This document shows, piece by piece, positions 1-11,693 of a stretch of DNA of 64,000 nucleotides (positions are counted from its first letter, which is position 1; the number at the start of each line of letters is the position of its first letter). The notes beneath the pieces were generated by a model that searched no databases, was not told the DNA's origin, and was given only the letters and a program-made list of their open reading frames with translations. This DNA comes from Eucalyptus grandis. Lineage: Eukaryota > Streptophyta > Magnoliopsida > Myrtales > Myrtaceae. The stretch is taken from NCBI RefSeq assembly GCF_016545825.1, contig NC_052621.1, positions 15,984,910-16,048,909 of the forward strand. The letters are read 5' to 3'. The translations under genes were made by a program, and so were the position numbers.

Positions 1-137
1 TATGTCTAAAAAAATTCATTGAGATCAATCAAACATTCAAATGATAGGCAAACAAAGCAGGACGAATCCAATCCAGGTAGCATAGATAAACTATACACCT
101 TAGATATATTATAACTGAAATGGTTGGTATACATATT
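1..137. other. AT-rich flank, no gene seen
   Basis: AT-rich sequence at the window edge. I see no coding frame or known repeat here. Confidence 0.5.
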
Positions 138-972
138 GGGAAAATTGTCTGAAATTTTTAAGCTTATTGCACTTTTATCAATTCAATTTTAAATTTTTCA
201 ATTTTGTCAATTGAGTCCTAAATCTTTTCGCATTTTGTCAATCGAATCTATCCGGCTAATTTTGATTAAAATTTGCTAATGTCGAAGCCAATCATCCTAT
301 ATGGCAAGGTTGATGTTGGTGAGAGCGACCATGCCCTCACCGACTACGAGTGACATGAGAGCCAAGATGCCCTCTCCAACCGCAGGCGAAGGCTGCGTAG
401 CGCTTGTGGTCATCAGCCTCACCTAGATCTACCTAGGTGAAGGCCATAACAGCATCAGGAGAGGCAGCCTCGCTCAAATATGGATTGGGCAAAGGCTAAG
501 CAACCCTCACTTGTAGCCAGGAAGGGCATGGCTCACCTTCACCAGGGGTGAGCTTCACCAGCCACTAACAAGGACAAGCCTCACTAGCGACGGCAAGGTT
601 GAGCCTCGATAGGGGCAGGGACAAACTTCGCCAAGGGTCGGTGAGATTAACCTTGCTGGCCCTTGCTAGTTGCCAAGGTCCGATGACTTACTATAGGAAG
701 AAGGAAAGAAAGAAAAACAAAACAAAACAAAACAAAAGATAAAGAAAAAAAAATATAAATATATAGATAATTAGAAATATTATTAAAAATTATTCACGAC
801 AATGACAATCATGTCACATATGACGAACATCATCCATGTTAGCAATTTCCAACTAAAATTGGTCAGATAGACTAAACTAACACAAATGCAAAAGATTTAT
901 GACTCAATTAACCAAAAAAAAAGTTATGATTAGATTGACAATAGGTTTAAGACCTCTTTTGGTAATTTTTCC
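138..972. mobile_element. Mutator-like non-autonomous TIR element
   Basis: About 160 bp at the left (from GGGAAAATTG at 138) matches, in reverse complement, about 180 bp at the right (ending near 972). Both arms carry the same ordered blocks, such as AATTGAGTC, AAATCTTTT and AATTTGCTAA/AAATTGCTAA. Between them lies a GC-richer core (about 300-680) with many GCCAAGG/CCTTGGC-like motifs and no transposase. Long TIRs of this kind suit a Mutator-like non-autonomous element. I could not find a matching 9-bp target duplication, so the exact ends are uncertain. The element around 43,400-51,470 has a similar GC-rich core but different TIRs. Confidence 0.6.
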
Positions 973-1055
973 AACTTTCCATGCATGATATTTGAAGAAG
1001 AGAAGACAGATTACATGATTTTATATATAGAGAAGCAAACCTAAAATCCATATCT

Positions 1056-1069
1056 CCATGTGAGAGTTT
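1056..1069. repeat. LINE target-site duplication, left copy
   Basis: CCATGTGAGAGTTT is repeated exactly at 4251-4264. The two copies bracket the minus-strand LINE, so they are its target-site duplication. Confidence 0.85.
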
Positions 1070-1102
1070 TTTTTTTTTTTTTTGGTCAGAAACATAAATA
1101 TA

Positions 1103-2070
1103 TTATATGCTTAAAGTTGAAGTTACATTAGCAGGCATTTTGAAATACAAAAGATCTTGTAAATAAGAAGGAGGATGTTGCACCCAATCTGAGGAAAGCA
1201 GAGAAGCTCGATGGACCTTTGCAGCCCAATCCGCAATAGAATTCGCTGCCCTATTGCAGTAAACGATTGTGAGATTAAGGCACCAAAGCTTCATATCTCG
1301 TATCTCATGAAGAATGCCTCTGTGCTCCCACGGTGTTAAGGCAGGATCGTTGATGGCGTATACAAGAGTCAAGCAGTCGGATTCCACTTCAATATGATCC
1401 GATCCTCGCCCTCTCCGGAGCAGGAACTTCAAGGTTTGATTTAAGCCGAGCACCTCAGCCTACAGTGCCGATGATGCAGACACTGGTCGTGCGAAGCCAT
1501 CAAGCAAGATGCCGAAGGAATCTCTGCACACACAGGCCACCGAAGCGTCGTTGCAATGGGAAAGGTGAGCCGCATCAATATTGACTTTTAGAAAGCCTTT
1601 GGCTGGTGGATGCCATCGCTGATTCAAATCATTTTGATTTATCCCACACTACTTCCTCTTCTGGCTGAATCTCCAACCGGATCAGGCGTCGACTAACACT
1701 GATTGCACAACCTGCTCCACATTGGGACGTTGCTGACGGAATAAGAAGTTGTTTTGGCTTTCCATATATTCCAAAGAATAGCCGCAATAGTTTCAAGCTC
1801 TGGTAAGCCATTTTGTTTCTCAATAACAGCAACCAACCAGCTTTCTATTCGATTCACACCTGTAGGAAGATGCTGGAGGTTGATTTCTGAGTGTAACCAT
1901 ACATTTAAAGTCCATGGGCATAACAAAAATAAATGTTCTGTTGTTTCGAGTACCTGCATTGTACACATACAGCAAGTAGGGTCTGAGATGATGTGCCGAC
2001 AATATAGGTTTTCTCTAGTCGGCAGTGCATTGCTACAAATTGACCACAAGAATGGCCTTAATTTAGGCAT
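1103..2070 (-). pseudogene. LINE ORF2 C-terminus: zf-RVT plus RNase H remnants
   Basis: The frame at 1693-2070 encodes a zf-RVT domain (CXXC, then HLFLLCPW). The frame at 1103-1453 encodes a plant LINE RNase H C-terminus, with VESDCLTLVYAI and the conserved CNRAANSIADWAAK block. The two lie in different frames, separated by stops. In the living family they follow the reverse transcriptase in a single ORF2 protein. No product is expected. Confidence 0.85.
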
Positions 2071-2321
2071 AGTAGTGATTTTCCATATTGCATTCCATAA
2101 TTTGCGAGTCGGCTAAAAGGATGAAGAGGCTTGATTGTTGTTGTGGCGTGTTTGCTAAGCTTTGATTTGATTATAATAGCTCTTACTATAAACTGTCCAT
2201 TCTGTTTTCCTGTCTAGACAAGTTTGTCTTGCATGTGTTGAGGCCAGATAGAAATAGATTGAATTTCTTCGACTAGTTTACTATCAAAACTCTAGCATAA
2301 TAGTGCAGTATTCCATGCGTG

Positions 2322-4250
2322 CTATTCTAAGATAATAAAATTTGCTACTCGCTGTGGTTCATCTCTAGGAGCAGGGCCCCCTATTACACCCCTAGCCAGC
2401 CATCTGTCCTCTTTTATTTTGATTTGTGTACCGTCCCCAACAGACCATAAGACCTTATCAGCAATAGATTTCCAGCCTAGCAAAATGCTTTGCCAACCCC
2501 AAGAGGGTCTAGCACCTTTAGTGGCATTCCAGAAATCCCGAGAGTGAAAATATAAGCCTTTAAGTATTATGCTAGGCAGAGAATGTGGTTGTTGAGCTAG
2601 CTGCCAAGCTTGTTTTCCTAGTAATGCTTTGTTGAAAGCCAAAAGATCACGAAAACCTAAACCCCCTTCATCTTTCCTACTCTTAATAGACTCTTAGTTC
2701 TTCCAGTGTATACCTTGCTTGCTGTAATCAGACTGTCACCATAATCTAGCTATCCTCTTTTCAATTAACTTACACAATGCAATAGGGATTTTAAATATCG
2801 ACATAGCATATTGAGGAATTGCTTGCACCACCGTTTTAGTAAGACTTCCTTATCCCCTTTTGAGATAAGCTTTTCCTTCCAACCTTCTAGCTTTGAATTC
2901 ACACGACTCATAATCCATTTAAACATGTCGCTCTTAGATTTCCCCTAGTCTGAAGGAATGCCAAGATACTTGCCAGTTTTTTGCAATATAGGGACTCTAA
3001 GTTCACTGGCCAGATTCTCTTTCAAGTTGCTAGGACAATATGTACTAAAAAACAGATCGGATTTATTCTTATTAACAGCTTGGCCTGTAGCTAAACAATA
3101 TTCATTCAGAATAGAAGCTAAGTTCTGACATTCAATAATCTTCGCATTAAGGAAGAAGATAGCATCATCTGCGAAAAATAAATGAGATAAGGTGGGACAC
3201 CATCGATTTAGCTTAATACGTTTAAGATTGCCAATAGCCACTGCATTGTTGATTAAGCTTGTTAAGACATTGGCCATCAAGATGAACAAGTACGATGATA
3301 AAGGGTCACATTGCCTCAAACCTCAAGTTGGATGAAAATAGGGCAGAGATTCGCCATTAAACTTCACACTGTAAGAGACTGTAGTCACACATTGCAAAAT
3401 CCAATTAACCCATCGAGTATGAAAGCCCGGCTTTAGGAGATATGCTCCAAGAAAGTCCCACTCTACCCAGTCATAAGCCTTTGCCATGTCCAGTTTAAGT
3501 ACTACCTGAAAATGCTTCTTTCTTTTCCGTATTCTAATTTGATGAAGTACCTCCTGAACCATAATAATATTGTCCTGGATTTGCCGACCACCTACGAAAG
3601 CAATTTGTTCTGGAGCTATCAATTCTGGCAGCCAGGGTTTGAGACAATTGGCCAGGATTTTAGAAATGGCTTTATAAATATAGTTACAAAGGCTAATAGG
3701 TCTGTATTGATCTAATCTTTATGGGTGAGGGATTTTTGGGATCAAAGAAATATAAGTGCGGTTATATTCAGGCAGCAAAATTCTTGTGCGAAAGAATTGT
3801 TGCATGGTTGCAACTATATCTTCTTGTAAGATGTCCCAGTGTGCTTGATAAAATTGACCATTAAGTCCGTTTGGGCCCGGTGCTTTAGTTGCACCTAGCT
3901 GGAACACTGCTTTCTAGACCTCCTCATATGTAACTTCAACAATAAGAGTGTCATTCATTTCTGCAGTCACCACATGCTTACAAATATTCAAAGTTGGGCT
4001 ATAATCTCTAGACCCTGTAGAAGTATATAAAGTCCTGAAAAAACTAGAAGTCATCTCCTTGAGGGAAGTCGGGTCACGTACCCAAGTTTGTTGATCATCC
4101 CGCAGCATGCTGATTTTATTATTTTGTCTTTTTGAACAGTGGTTGCATGAAAAAATTTGGTGTTCCTATCCCTCCATTGAAGCCAATTAACACGTGATCG
4201 CATAGCCCAAAATTTCTCTTCCTGCTGCCATAACAAATATATTTTCTCTT
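2322..4250 (-). pseudogene. LINE ORF2 reverse transcriptase remnant
   Basis: Broken reverse transcriptase domain read on the minus strand. Pieces in order are 4250-3914 (linker), 3907-3719 (block GATKAPGPNGLNG), 3622-3323 (AFVGGRQIQDN and KLDMAKAYD), 3319-2945 (catalytic FADDAIFF and KYLGIPSD) and 2642-2322 (C-terminal GKQAWQLAQQP block). They sit in several frames with intervening stops. The catalytic FADD box survives, but no continuous protein can be read. Confidence 0.88.
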
Positions 4251-4264
4251 CCATGTGAGAGTTT
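4251..4264. repeat. LINE target-site duplication, right copy
   Basis: Exact second copy of the 14-bp sequence at 1056-1069. It marks the 5' truncation point of the minus-strand LINE. Confidence 0.85.
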
Positions 4265-4626
4265 GAAGAGTACTCACACATAGTTTCTCCACCTTCCATG
4301 TCGCTATAAAAAAGTAGCACGTGCATCGTGCCACTTACAATTGTCTACTACAGAGACTACCATTGCCATAGCCAATAGAAGAAAGCTTTTATAGAGAGTC
4401 GTAACGGCGTGAGAAAGTCCCGAGGAGGTAATATTTGCAGAGTGAGATAGATCTCTTTAAATTTCACCAATGTAGGTGGTACTTATAGGCTTTAAGATAA
4501 AATGAAAGGGAAGGTCAAAAGAGAGACATAATAGCAAAGAAGATAATTAAGGCAATGACATATTTTGGACAAGATATGAATTGATTGTGAAGGTATGGAA
4601 GTGAAATTATGTCAAAAATATTACTG
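4265..4626. other. Intergenic, no gene recognised
   Basis: Moderately AT-rich sequence between the LINE and the copia remnant. Nothing is recognisable. It resumes the pre-insertion sequence interrupted at 1069. Confidence 0.4.
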
Positions 4627-4867
4627 TTATGTCAAGTTCATGTCTACTTTGATAGGTCCTAAAAGTAAAATGAGATCTTATGCCCATTAATTTTGACATT
4701 GATGATGCAGGAGCTTTTGTCTTCTATCTTTTGAATATCTAAGAACACTCCTTCTCGCATATTGATTGAATGAATTAGTCCTTCTCGCTGATTGTCTGAA
4801 TTAATTAGTCCGCAATCTATGTTATTAGAATCGAAGTCAATAATCATTTCAAATCCTTTCTCCAACA
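4627..4867 (-). repeat. Probable Ty1/copia 3' LTR remnant
   Basis: On the minus strand a purine-rich tract (4868-4878, read TCAAGAGGGAG) is followed at once by TGTTGGAG, the usual polypurine-tract and LTR-start arrangement of Ty1/copia elements. The 3' edge is less certain. A possible end, CATAACA, lies at 4627. The partner LTR is absent. Confidence 0.5.
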
Positions 4868-4914
4868 CTCCCTCTTGAGTTGGTGGCTTATATGTATATA
4901 TAAAAGACGCCTAG

Positions 4915-5265
4915 CTTGCTTAGTAGATACGCATGTCGTTTATGGCACTATGACTTAGTGAAGATGTCTACCAACTATTTCACAATTCCAATTTCTCAAG
5001 TTATGATAACCCTTCTTGAATTTTTTTTCTTGAAAGTAGCTATCAACTTCTATTTATTTTGTTCTTTCATGAAAGACTAGATTTGCCGATAGTTTGAATG
5101 TGGCATCATTGTCACAAAATAGTTCGCTTGCTCCATCAATTTGTACCTCAAGGTTCGAAAGTAAACCCCCTATCCAATCTATCACAAACTATTTTTACCA
5201 TAGCTTGATATTCCAATTTAGCCAATGATAATGAGACAATTGATTGGTTCTTTGTCTTCCATGAA
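4915..5265 (-). pseudogene. Ty1/copia RNase H remnant
   Basis: Minus-strand translation gives the characteristic copia RNase H blocks in order: SWKTKNQSIVSLSLAKLEYQAM (family form SWKSKKQ...SSTEAEYRAM), ELFCDNDAT, NLVFHERTK and finally LVDIFTKS. At least four stops or frame changes interrupt the blocks. The copia pol region upstream of about 5265 is missing, so only the 3' end of the element remains, next to its probable 3' LTR at 4627-4867. Confidence 0.8.
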
Positions 5266-6575
5266 ATCAAAGATCTTTAAAAGCAACAATTTAAGGAGAA
5301 AAAAAATATACTAAAAATGAATCTCGGGTCAAGAAAAAGTCGGATGTAGGCCACTAAATTTTTATTGAATGGGTCTTCTAAATCAGACCATTTTCGACTC
5401 AACCCATCCGTTTGATGGGCCTATTTTCAACATGCAGACAATACTAATTGCCTAGTTGTATCGTATCATTACTACCGGTGATGTAACCACCATTTAAAAC
5501 AGCGTTTGATTGGCGAGGCCCTCCTGGAGCTTCGTGGTCCAGCGGAGGAGGGACGTGGGACAGACGATGAGGACGACGCAAGCGTCACCGGGCAAATTAA
5601 TACCGTGGAGAGAACCACTTAAATAGTCGTTCTAGGTCACCCTCCCTTTAAGGCAGGAAGTGGTGGCTTTTCCCTTGAGATTTTGATTTAATCAGCGAAA
5701 CGTAGATAGTGATTGATTGCGCTTGGATCGAAGATGTGAAATCAGAGTTTAAGAAATGTGAGGTAATGAACGGAAAAATGTGTGTTTCCAGCCTTTTAGA
5801 CTGTGGAAAAAGGTCCCCCGGAAGTTTTCTAGAAGCATTGTAAATATCGTATAATGCAGATTCGCTGTGTTTCTCGCCACGATGAGAGGTTCTTGTTTTG
5901 GCGGGTCTCAACTCTTGATTCTTATTTTGCCTTTTAATAGTAGAGAGTTTACTATTTTTTAATATGGAATCGTTTGATCTTTAGAAAATTTGCGTAAATA
6001 TGTATTTATTAAATTAAATGCGAAATGGTTTTAGACACTTTGTCCGCTGGAGATATCGCCAAGAGAAACAGTAAATAGAAGAAAAATTTGTCAAAAAAAA
6101 AAAAAAACATTACACGGGGCACTTGTATTGTGTGGAGGATTTGATCCATAATGCCGTATTACATGACATTTTAAAAAAAAAATATCCATGCTAGCTAAAA
6201 AGTAATTGATGGTTGTGTAATACTAAATAATAGACAAAATAGTAATCCCACGAATAAGAAATTATCATATAATTCAATAAATTTATTTTAGGTGGAACTC
6301 TAGATATAAGTAAATTTCCATATCCTGCAAAAAAAAAATGATTTATTTTCTAAAATAACTCAAATCACATTTTTCATCCCCCAATACAATGTTTTCCTTA
6401 TTTTGCACATGTTAAGCGTGCCATTTTCGCCATTTTTAATGAAACATATAAACCTTTTTTAACGAACCGTAGTTGGTGGTGGGGAGGACTGTATCAGTTG
6501 AATCAGTTAACTTAGATCAACTGATAAGTTTGCTCGGATTGATTTGTTTTAATTTGCTTTCTGTTCAGAACCACG
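5266..6575. other. AT-rich intergenic stretch
   Basis: No recognised gene. A GC-richer patch lies at about 5500-5640. A minus-strand open frame at 5648-5911 (87 codons) has no recognisable domain and is not called. Confidence 0.4.
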
Positions 6576-7034
6576 ATGACCTCTTGGACATTTTCCCTTT
6601 TCCTAGCCTGCTTGATCACTACCACAATGCTTCATTGTTGTAGGAGTTCAACGTACAAAACTCAATTCTTTTACTTCTACCGACCATTGGAAGCTGATAA
6701 GGGAGAGAAACGTAAAGTAGCTTGGCATAGACTAGTGCGGTTTCAAGCAAATATCCCCAAATTTGGCTTCATATGCCAGTTGGTAATGCCACGAAAGAGA
6801 GAAGAAACGATGGATTTAGGAAATTTTGCAAAAAGTGTGTTACTTTTTGATAAAGACCTTCTATGTATAAGACTATTTATAGTACAATATATGAACACAA
6901 TAAAGGAAAAGATATATAAAAGATACTTTTCTAATTGTATGATTTTAGTCCCAACTAAACTGATGTACTCAATCACTCTAGGAAAAGGAGCCGCATCTCC
7001 CACAGGTAATTCTGAACAAGCTCCAAATATTTGA
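6576..7034 (+). CDS. Hypothetical 152-codon ORF, doubtful gene
   Basis: Open frame with ATG after a plausible leader. The first about 25 residues are hydrophobic, with Leu, Thr and Ile then Cys-Cys, and look like a secretory signal peptide. The rest is unlike any family I know and is compositionally close to random AT-rich DNA. It may be the first exon of a decayed secreted-protein gene running into intron-like sequence, or chance. No conserved neighbours support it. Confidence 0.15.
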   Translation: MTSWTFSLFLACLITTTMLHCCRSSTYKTQFFYFYRPLEADKGEKRKVAWHRLVRFQANIPKFGFICQLVMPRKREETMDLGNFAKSVLLFDKDLLCIRLFIVQYMNTIKEKIYKRYFSNCMILVPTKLMYSITLGKGAASPTGNSEQAPNI

Positions 7035-7138
7035 TATAGTTGAGAAGTGAAGCGTATTAATGAGACTTGTGTTATAGACCGGAGGTTTCGTGATCCAACT
7101 AACTAAAGAGATAGCCTAGATGATTGGCAAGACTTGAA

Positions 7139-7753
7139 GGCCCTGTTTGTTTAAATATGTTTCTATTCCCCGAAACACAAATTTTTGTTCTTTTGTTCCG
7201 AGGAACAAAAAAAAAGAACGGAAACGCGTTTGTTTACATTTTTGTTCCCGGGAACAAAAATTTTTTTTTTTTTGTATCCGGGAACAGATTTGGAACAGAA
7301 ACAAAAAGTAGAAAAAATTTATTTCTTATTCTCGAGAACAATTTTGAGAAACACTTTTTTTTCTCATTTTTCTTCTCTTTTTTTCTCCTTCTTATTTCTT
7401 TGGCCAGTCGCCAGCCTCACCGGACTGTCACCAGAGCATTGCCGGATCATCGTCGGCCCCTGGCAAGTCTTACTGTGGATAGGCGAGGCCGTTGGCCATG
7501 GCCAAGGCGGCAACCGGCCAAAAGGAAGAAAAATTAAAAATTAAAATTAAAATATTAAAAAATTAAAAGAAACAAAAAATTTATATAAGTTTACCAAACA
7601 TGTTTATATTCTTTTTCTATTTCACGAATAGAAATTTTGTGCAGTTACCAAACGCGTTCTTCTGTTAAAAAATTGTTCCTCGAAATAAAAATATTTTTTT
7701 CTGTTTCTATTCTCTGGAACAATTTTTGAACATAAATGTTACCAAATGTGCCC
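7139..7753. mobile_element. Non-autonomous DNA transposon with TTGTTCC/GGAACAA motifs
   Basis: The left end (GGCCCTGTTTGTTTAAATAT) and the right end (reverse complement GGGCACATTTGGTAACATTT) are inverted relatives, and each is flanked by GAA. Short palindromes such as TTGTTCCCGGGAACAA recur at 7191-7257 and related half-sites appear near 7330 and 7720. There is a GC-rich middle (7400-7520) and no transposase. The long open frames here are low-complexity Phe/Lys runs and are not genes. The GTTTGGT-type ends suit a hAT- or Harbinger-derived MITE, but the superfamily is unresolved. Confidence 0.55.
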
Positions 7754-8082
7754 GAAGTGTCCTGGTCTCTAGGGTTTCATAAGGATTCTAGAATACTACT
7801 AAGGACGATATGGGGAATATATTTTTGTATTTAATGGGATAGATGATAATCGTGTATTTAATAGGATAAATACTGGTTGGAGTAGTAGTATTTGGAAGAC
7901 ATACATAAATAGTGGTACTCTCCTCTCATTGAAATCATCAACATTTGAACAATAGAATTACAATCTTTCCCAAAACTTCTCTCTAAACACTTCTTCTCGA
8001 TTCGAGTGAGACTAGCAAGCGAGTGAGCTATAAGGCTAAACTTAGGCGTCCAACCAAGAACCAAAAGGAAGTCGAAGTGCAG
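7754..8082. other. Intergenic, nothing recognised
   Basis: AT-rich sequence between a transposon and a LINE scrap. No feature is supported. Confidence 0.3.
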
Positions 8083-8229
8083 CATGGCTCAAAATCTCAA
8101 GCATCAACCCGTGACACTTGTCTACTTTGTGGTGTCTCCCCTAAATCATGCCTCCATCTATTTTTGCACTACACCTTTTCAAAGAATGTTTGGATTTGGA
8201 TCTTAAATCCCAAGGGGATCCACAATTAG
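8083..8229 (+). pseudogene. LINE zf-RVT zinc-finger scrap
   Basis: The plus-strand frame encodes TCLLCGVSPKSCLHLFLHYT followed by FSKNVW. This fits the zf-RVT pattern (CXXC, HLFxxC, FxxxVW), with the last metal ligand Cys replaced by Tyr. No RT or RNase H is recognisable beside it, so it is an isolated relic of a plant LINE ORF2. Confidence 0.45.
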
Positions 8230-9839
8230 TTGGTGAATGGGACGGCGAGCTACATTAGGCATTATAACATTGTAAAGGGAAGTCCTTTGCTTTCCTTCGC
8301 TAAACTCTTATGTTGCGCTTAGTAGTAAGGAGAAAATTCAAGATAGGATAAAATTCTTCTTATTCCGCATTTGGCACTTACTCAAAATAAAATAAAGTTA
8401 GATATAAAAGAGATATATGCCGGATAAAATTATCTCATAAGAGAGGTAGAATAAAATTGAATAGGATTTCTAAATTTTATAATAAGAAAGTTATTTTCTT
8501 GAATAAAAAACTTCTTAAATCAAAAAAATTACAATTATATTTCATCTTAAATAATATTTTAATTATAATTTAAGAAATTCAAAATAACAAAAATAACAAT
8601 TTAGTTTTTTATTTAATCTTATTTTTATTTATATATTCGAATTTAATTCTATCTTATAGTATAAATTTAATATATAAATATAAATATATAGTTATTTACA
8701 CATTTGAGGTATTTCATTATTTTAGGTATATTACTACAATTTACTATTTAATAAAAATTTATTAAAGAATGATGGAAGGGGAAAAAAGAAATAAAAAGAA
8801 TTAGTTAAAAAAAAGAGAGGAAAAATAAAATAAAAATAAAATAAAAATAAAAATAAAGTAGGCAAGAATACTACTAAAGAGTTTTACTATCTCTACTTGT
8901 AAATTTTTAGGTTTATTTATATTGATATGACGTTCATACTAAATAATATATATGATATAATATCAATATATCCGATTTTATTATTTGGATCACCAAATAA
9001 TAAATAGGACATAACAAAACTCCTAGATTTCATATCATATTTTATTTAGTTTTATTTTGATTAAAAATCTAAATGGCCAAAAGTAGCCTTATTAAAGCAT
9101 GCGCAAAATGGTACTATTTACCATCTAAAAGAAATGAGGTCATACATATAATGAGTTCGCTCCTCAGCCTGATAAAGTGTCTTATTCCATCACCTTTGCT
9201 GCCAAGGGGAAGATGTCCTGCTTTATTCAAGGGAGACAATCTGGTCTTTCTGCAGCTGAGAAGACTCTGTGATTCTTGGGGTATAAGATTGCCGAGGGAT
9301 TGAGATTGATGCTTCTTTGGTGGCAGTTTCCTAGTTGTCTTTTGTTGGGCTCTCATTAGGTGCATTGGAAATTGGTCATTGTGGTCTTCCGGAACTTTTC
9401 TAGAGACTTTGCTAAACCGTTAGTCCTTTACTAAACTCCTTAATCTCGTACGCTGGAGTCATTCAATCCACAAACGATGCGACATGCTTCAGGAACATGG
9501 TGACCATCTTTGCTGTTTTCACCTTTTTTAAATGGATTAAAAAAACAATAGTCTCCTGGAGGGTTTGCGACCGTGCGTGGACTTGTTCATTAATTCAATA
9601 TTCAAATTGTATACATTGCGATGATTATTTTTTCCAATTTTAAAAAAATAAAAAAATAAATAAACCTAAATTGGTCACATAGAACATCGAAGGTTTTTTT
9701 GCAATGAGTCTTTTCCCTACGATCTTTCTCTTAAAGTGGATTTTCGATGTATCTTTCAATTATAGTTTACCAAACATTATTTGTTTTTCATGAAAGCCTT
9801 TTAATGTAAAATCATTTGTAAATATGCAAAGGCTTTGGC
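8230..9839. other. AT-rich intergenic stretch
   Basis: Very AT-rich between 8340 and 9060, with A/T homopolymer-like runs. A 76-codon plus-strand frame at 9073-9303 has no recognisable domain. No gene or defined repeat is supported. Confidence 0.4.
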
Positions 9840-10389
9840 CCAAAAATTCTCCCAGGCGCACCCTTTATAGCCTGAGGCGGTCGCCTCTTGTCGAGGTGTT
9901 GCCGTCCCAATTGTAGGCATGCACACCTCGACCTAAAGCTTGGCAATTCCCGAGCCTGTGACTTCTACACCTAGGGTCCCATTAGCGTGAATTTTGTGGT
10001 GTTGGGGCGAGCATTCCCTACCGACTGGGTAGATTTCAATTTCCTTCAAGGTAAGATTCTCTTCCACCCTCGAATGGCACCCCAAATAGGTTCTTCTGTG
10101 TCCATAATCGAGGCTCTGAAACAACTTTCCCAAAAAATGAAACCCTAAAACCCCTAACACCCATCCCACCCCAAATTCGTGTCCCCCTCCCCCCCAAGAA
10201 CAAATCCCTAGTACTCACCCATTACAAACCCTTTCTACCTGGTAAGAGATCAGACTTATATGATTCCGGCATATCCGTAGCTTTCCCCCTGAATAGCAAC
10301 TTCCAAACCAGAGCTCCCTTCAATCACACTGGGCAAGTTATCCTGTTTTCTACTGGGGCTATTAGTGTATCAGACCTAGATTAAAACAA
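9840..10389 (+). other. Probable 5' leader of the LINE at 10390-16363
   Basis: Composition shifts from AT-rich to GC/C-rich near 9840 and continues to the ORF1 start at 10390, as expected for a LINE 5' untranslated region. The true 5' end could not be fixed because I found no copy of the sequence that follows the poly(A) tail at 16364. Confidence 0.4.
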
Positions 10390-11693
10390 ATGGCAGGTGA
10401 GAATGATGAAGAAAGGCGAGTTGCAGCACTGTGTAAAAGCCTTGGTACTCTATGGTCTGAGGATGATGTTGTTGAGATTAAAGGTGGGATCTCCGCAGAA
10501 AAATTGGCTGAATGCAGGAAGACTCTGTTCGGGAAATTACATTCCAAACCACATGTGAATTTTACAGCCTTTTTCACTACAATAAAGAAAGTATGGAAGG
10601 TTGACAATGTTACATGCACTGTGATAGCACCGGGATACTTTTCTTTCACATTTCAGTCTGAAGCTGATAAAAAAAGAGTTGTAGACTCGGGGCCATGGTC
10701 GTTCTCTGGAAGTTTACTTGTTTTATAGCAATGTGAACCCGATATCCCTGATTTATGTTATGAATTTACTCATTGTGATTTCTGGGTTCACTTCTATGGA
10801 CTACCACTTGGAAGAGCTACTTATGAATCTATTAGAGATATTGCAGCTAAGTTGGGAGAAGTAGTGGAGGTGAAACTGGATACCAAAGGCAACAGCAATT
10901 CTAAGTTTGGTAAGGCAAAAGTCAAGATAAATCTGGAGATGCCCCTCAAGACAGGAGTTCTCTCAATCTGGAAAATAAAAGGCTGTGGGTGGAGTTTAAA
11001 TACGAAAGACTTCCGAATTATTGCTATTCATGCGGAAAAATTGGGCATTATGCCTCGGATTGCAAAGATATACCCTATGAAAACTCGGGGCTAGCAGGAA
11101 ACTTACCAAGCAGGTTTGGCCATTGGCTACGAGCGGAAGCTCGTGAGCTAAGCCCATACGGGAAGATCTTCTATGGCAAACAGGAGATACTACCAGACGA
11201 AGATGAGATTGTGCTAGAGACACCCACAAATTCAGCACCTGAAACAGCAATATATCAGCAACATCGAAATACAAACCAAATTCTAGCTATATGTGAACCG
11301 GGCCATGCAGAACAACAGACCACACAGGAGATAAGCCAGCCTAATCAGCAATTTCCACTAGTTATTATGAAGGAGAAAGGGCCACAAAAAAGAGGGAATA
11401 GCTGCATTGATAAAGAATCAGCTATGGTGCTATATGAGGAGCAACACAAGGAAGCAGAAATGGAGATGGAGCAGAACATAACAGGGGAAAAGGGGCTGAT
11501 TAGGCATAAATCCAGGTGTACAAAGGGTGCAAATGTAAAGAAAGGCAAGAGGTTTTGCCCGTATGGGGCTCAATCCTCAAAAACACCCGAATTTGACAAT
11601 AATCAGCTGGTGGAAACACCTATAGAAGTGGCGGAGAAATCAAGTCAATGGGCTTTGGTGGCTAGCCCTAATAAGCCACCGGTTCATCCATGA
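10390..11693 (+). pseudogene. LINE ORF1: DUF4283 and CCHC zinc-knuckle protein, broken
   Basis: ORF1 of plant L1 elements encodes an RNA-binding protein that packages element RNA. Residues about 1-110 begin a DUF4283 domain (PGYFSFTFQSEADKKRVVDS), then a TAG stop at 10726-10728 interrupts it. The same frame resumes at once and the domain continues to about 10,970. A frameshift near 10,970-10,990 moves to a second frame, which carries a CCHC knuckle, CYSCGKIGHYASDC, and a low-complexity tail. The TAG probably arose from CAG (Gln). The ORF1 TGA at 11691-11693 overlaps the ORF2 ATG. Confidence 0.88.

Larger units (their letters stand above)
1070..4250 (-). mobile_element. 5'-truncated LINE (L1-type non-LTR retrotransposon)
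   Basis: Minus-strand LINE ending in a poly(A) tail, seen as T residues at 1070-1081. It is bounded by a perfect 14-bp target duplication (1056-1069 and 4251-4264). The 5' truncation removed ORF1, the endonuclease and the start of the reverse transcriptase region: the retained part opens just before the residues WAMRSRVNWL. From 5' to 3' (high to low coordinates) it holds the RT connection, RT fingers and palm, zf-RVT zinc finger and RNase H. Many frameshifts and stops make it dead. It belongs to the same broad family as the LINE at 10390-16363 and shares its GACC-poly(A) 3' end. Confidence 0.92.

Noticed and set aside
7124..7544. Overlapping 119- and 137-codon plus-strand frames
   Set aside because: They are Phe/Lys-rich translations of T- and A-rich MITE sequence containing the TTGTTCC palindromes. 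No domain.
10060..10080. CACCCTCG at the LINE leader as its target duplication with ACCCTCG after the poly(A)
   Set aside because: Only seven bases match and the following bases differ. Too short to set the LINE 5' end.
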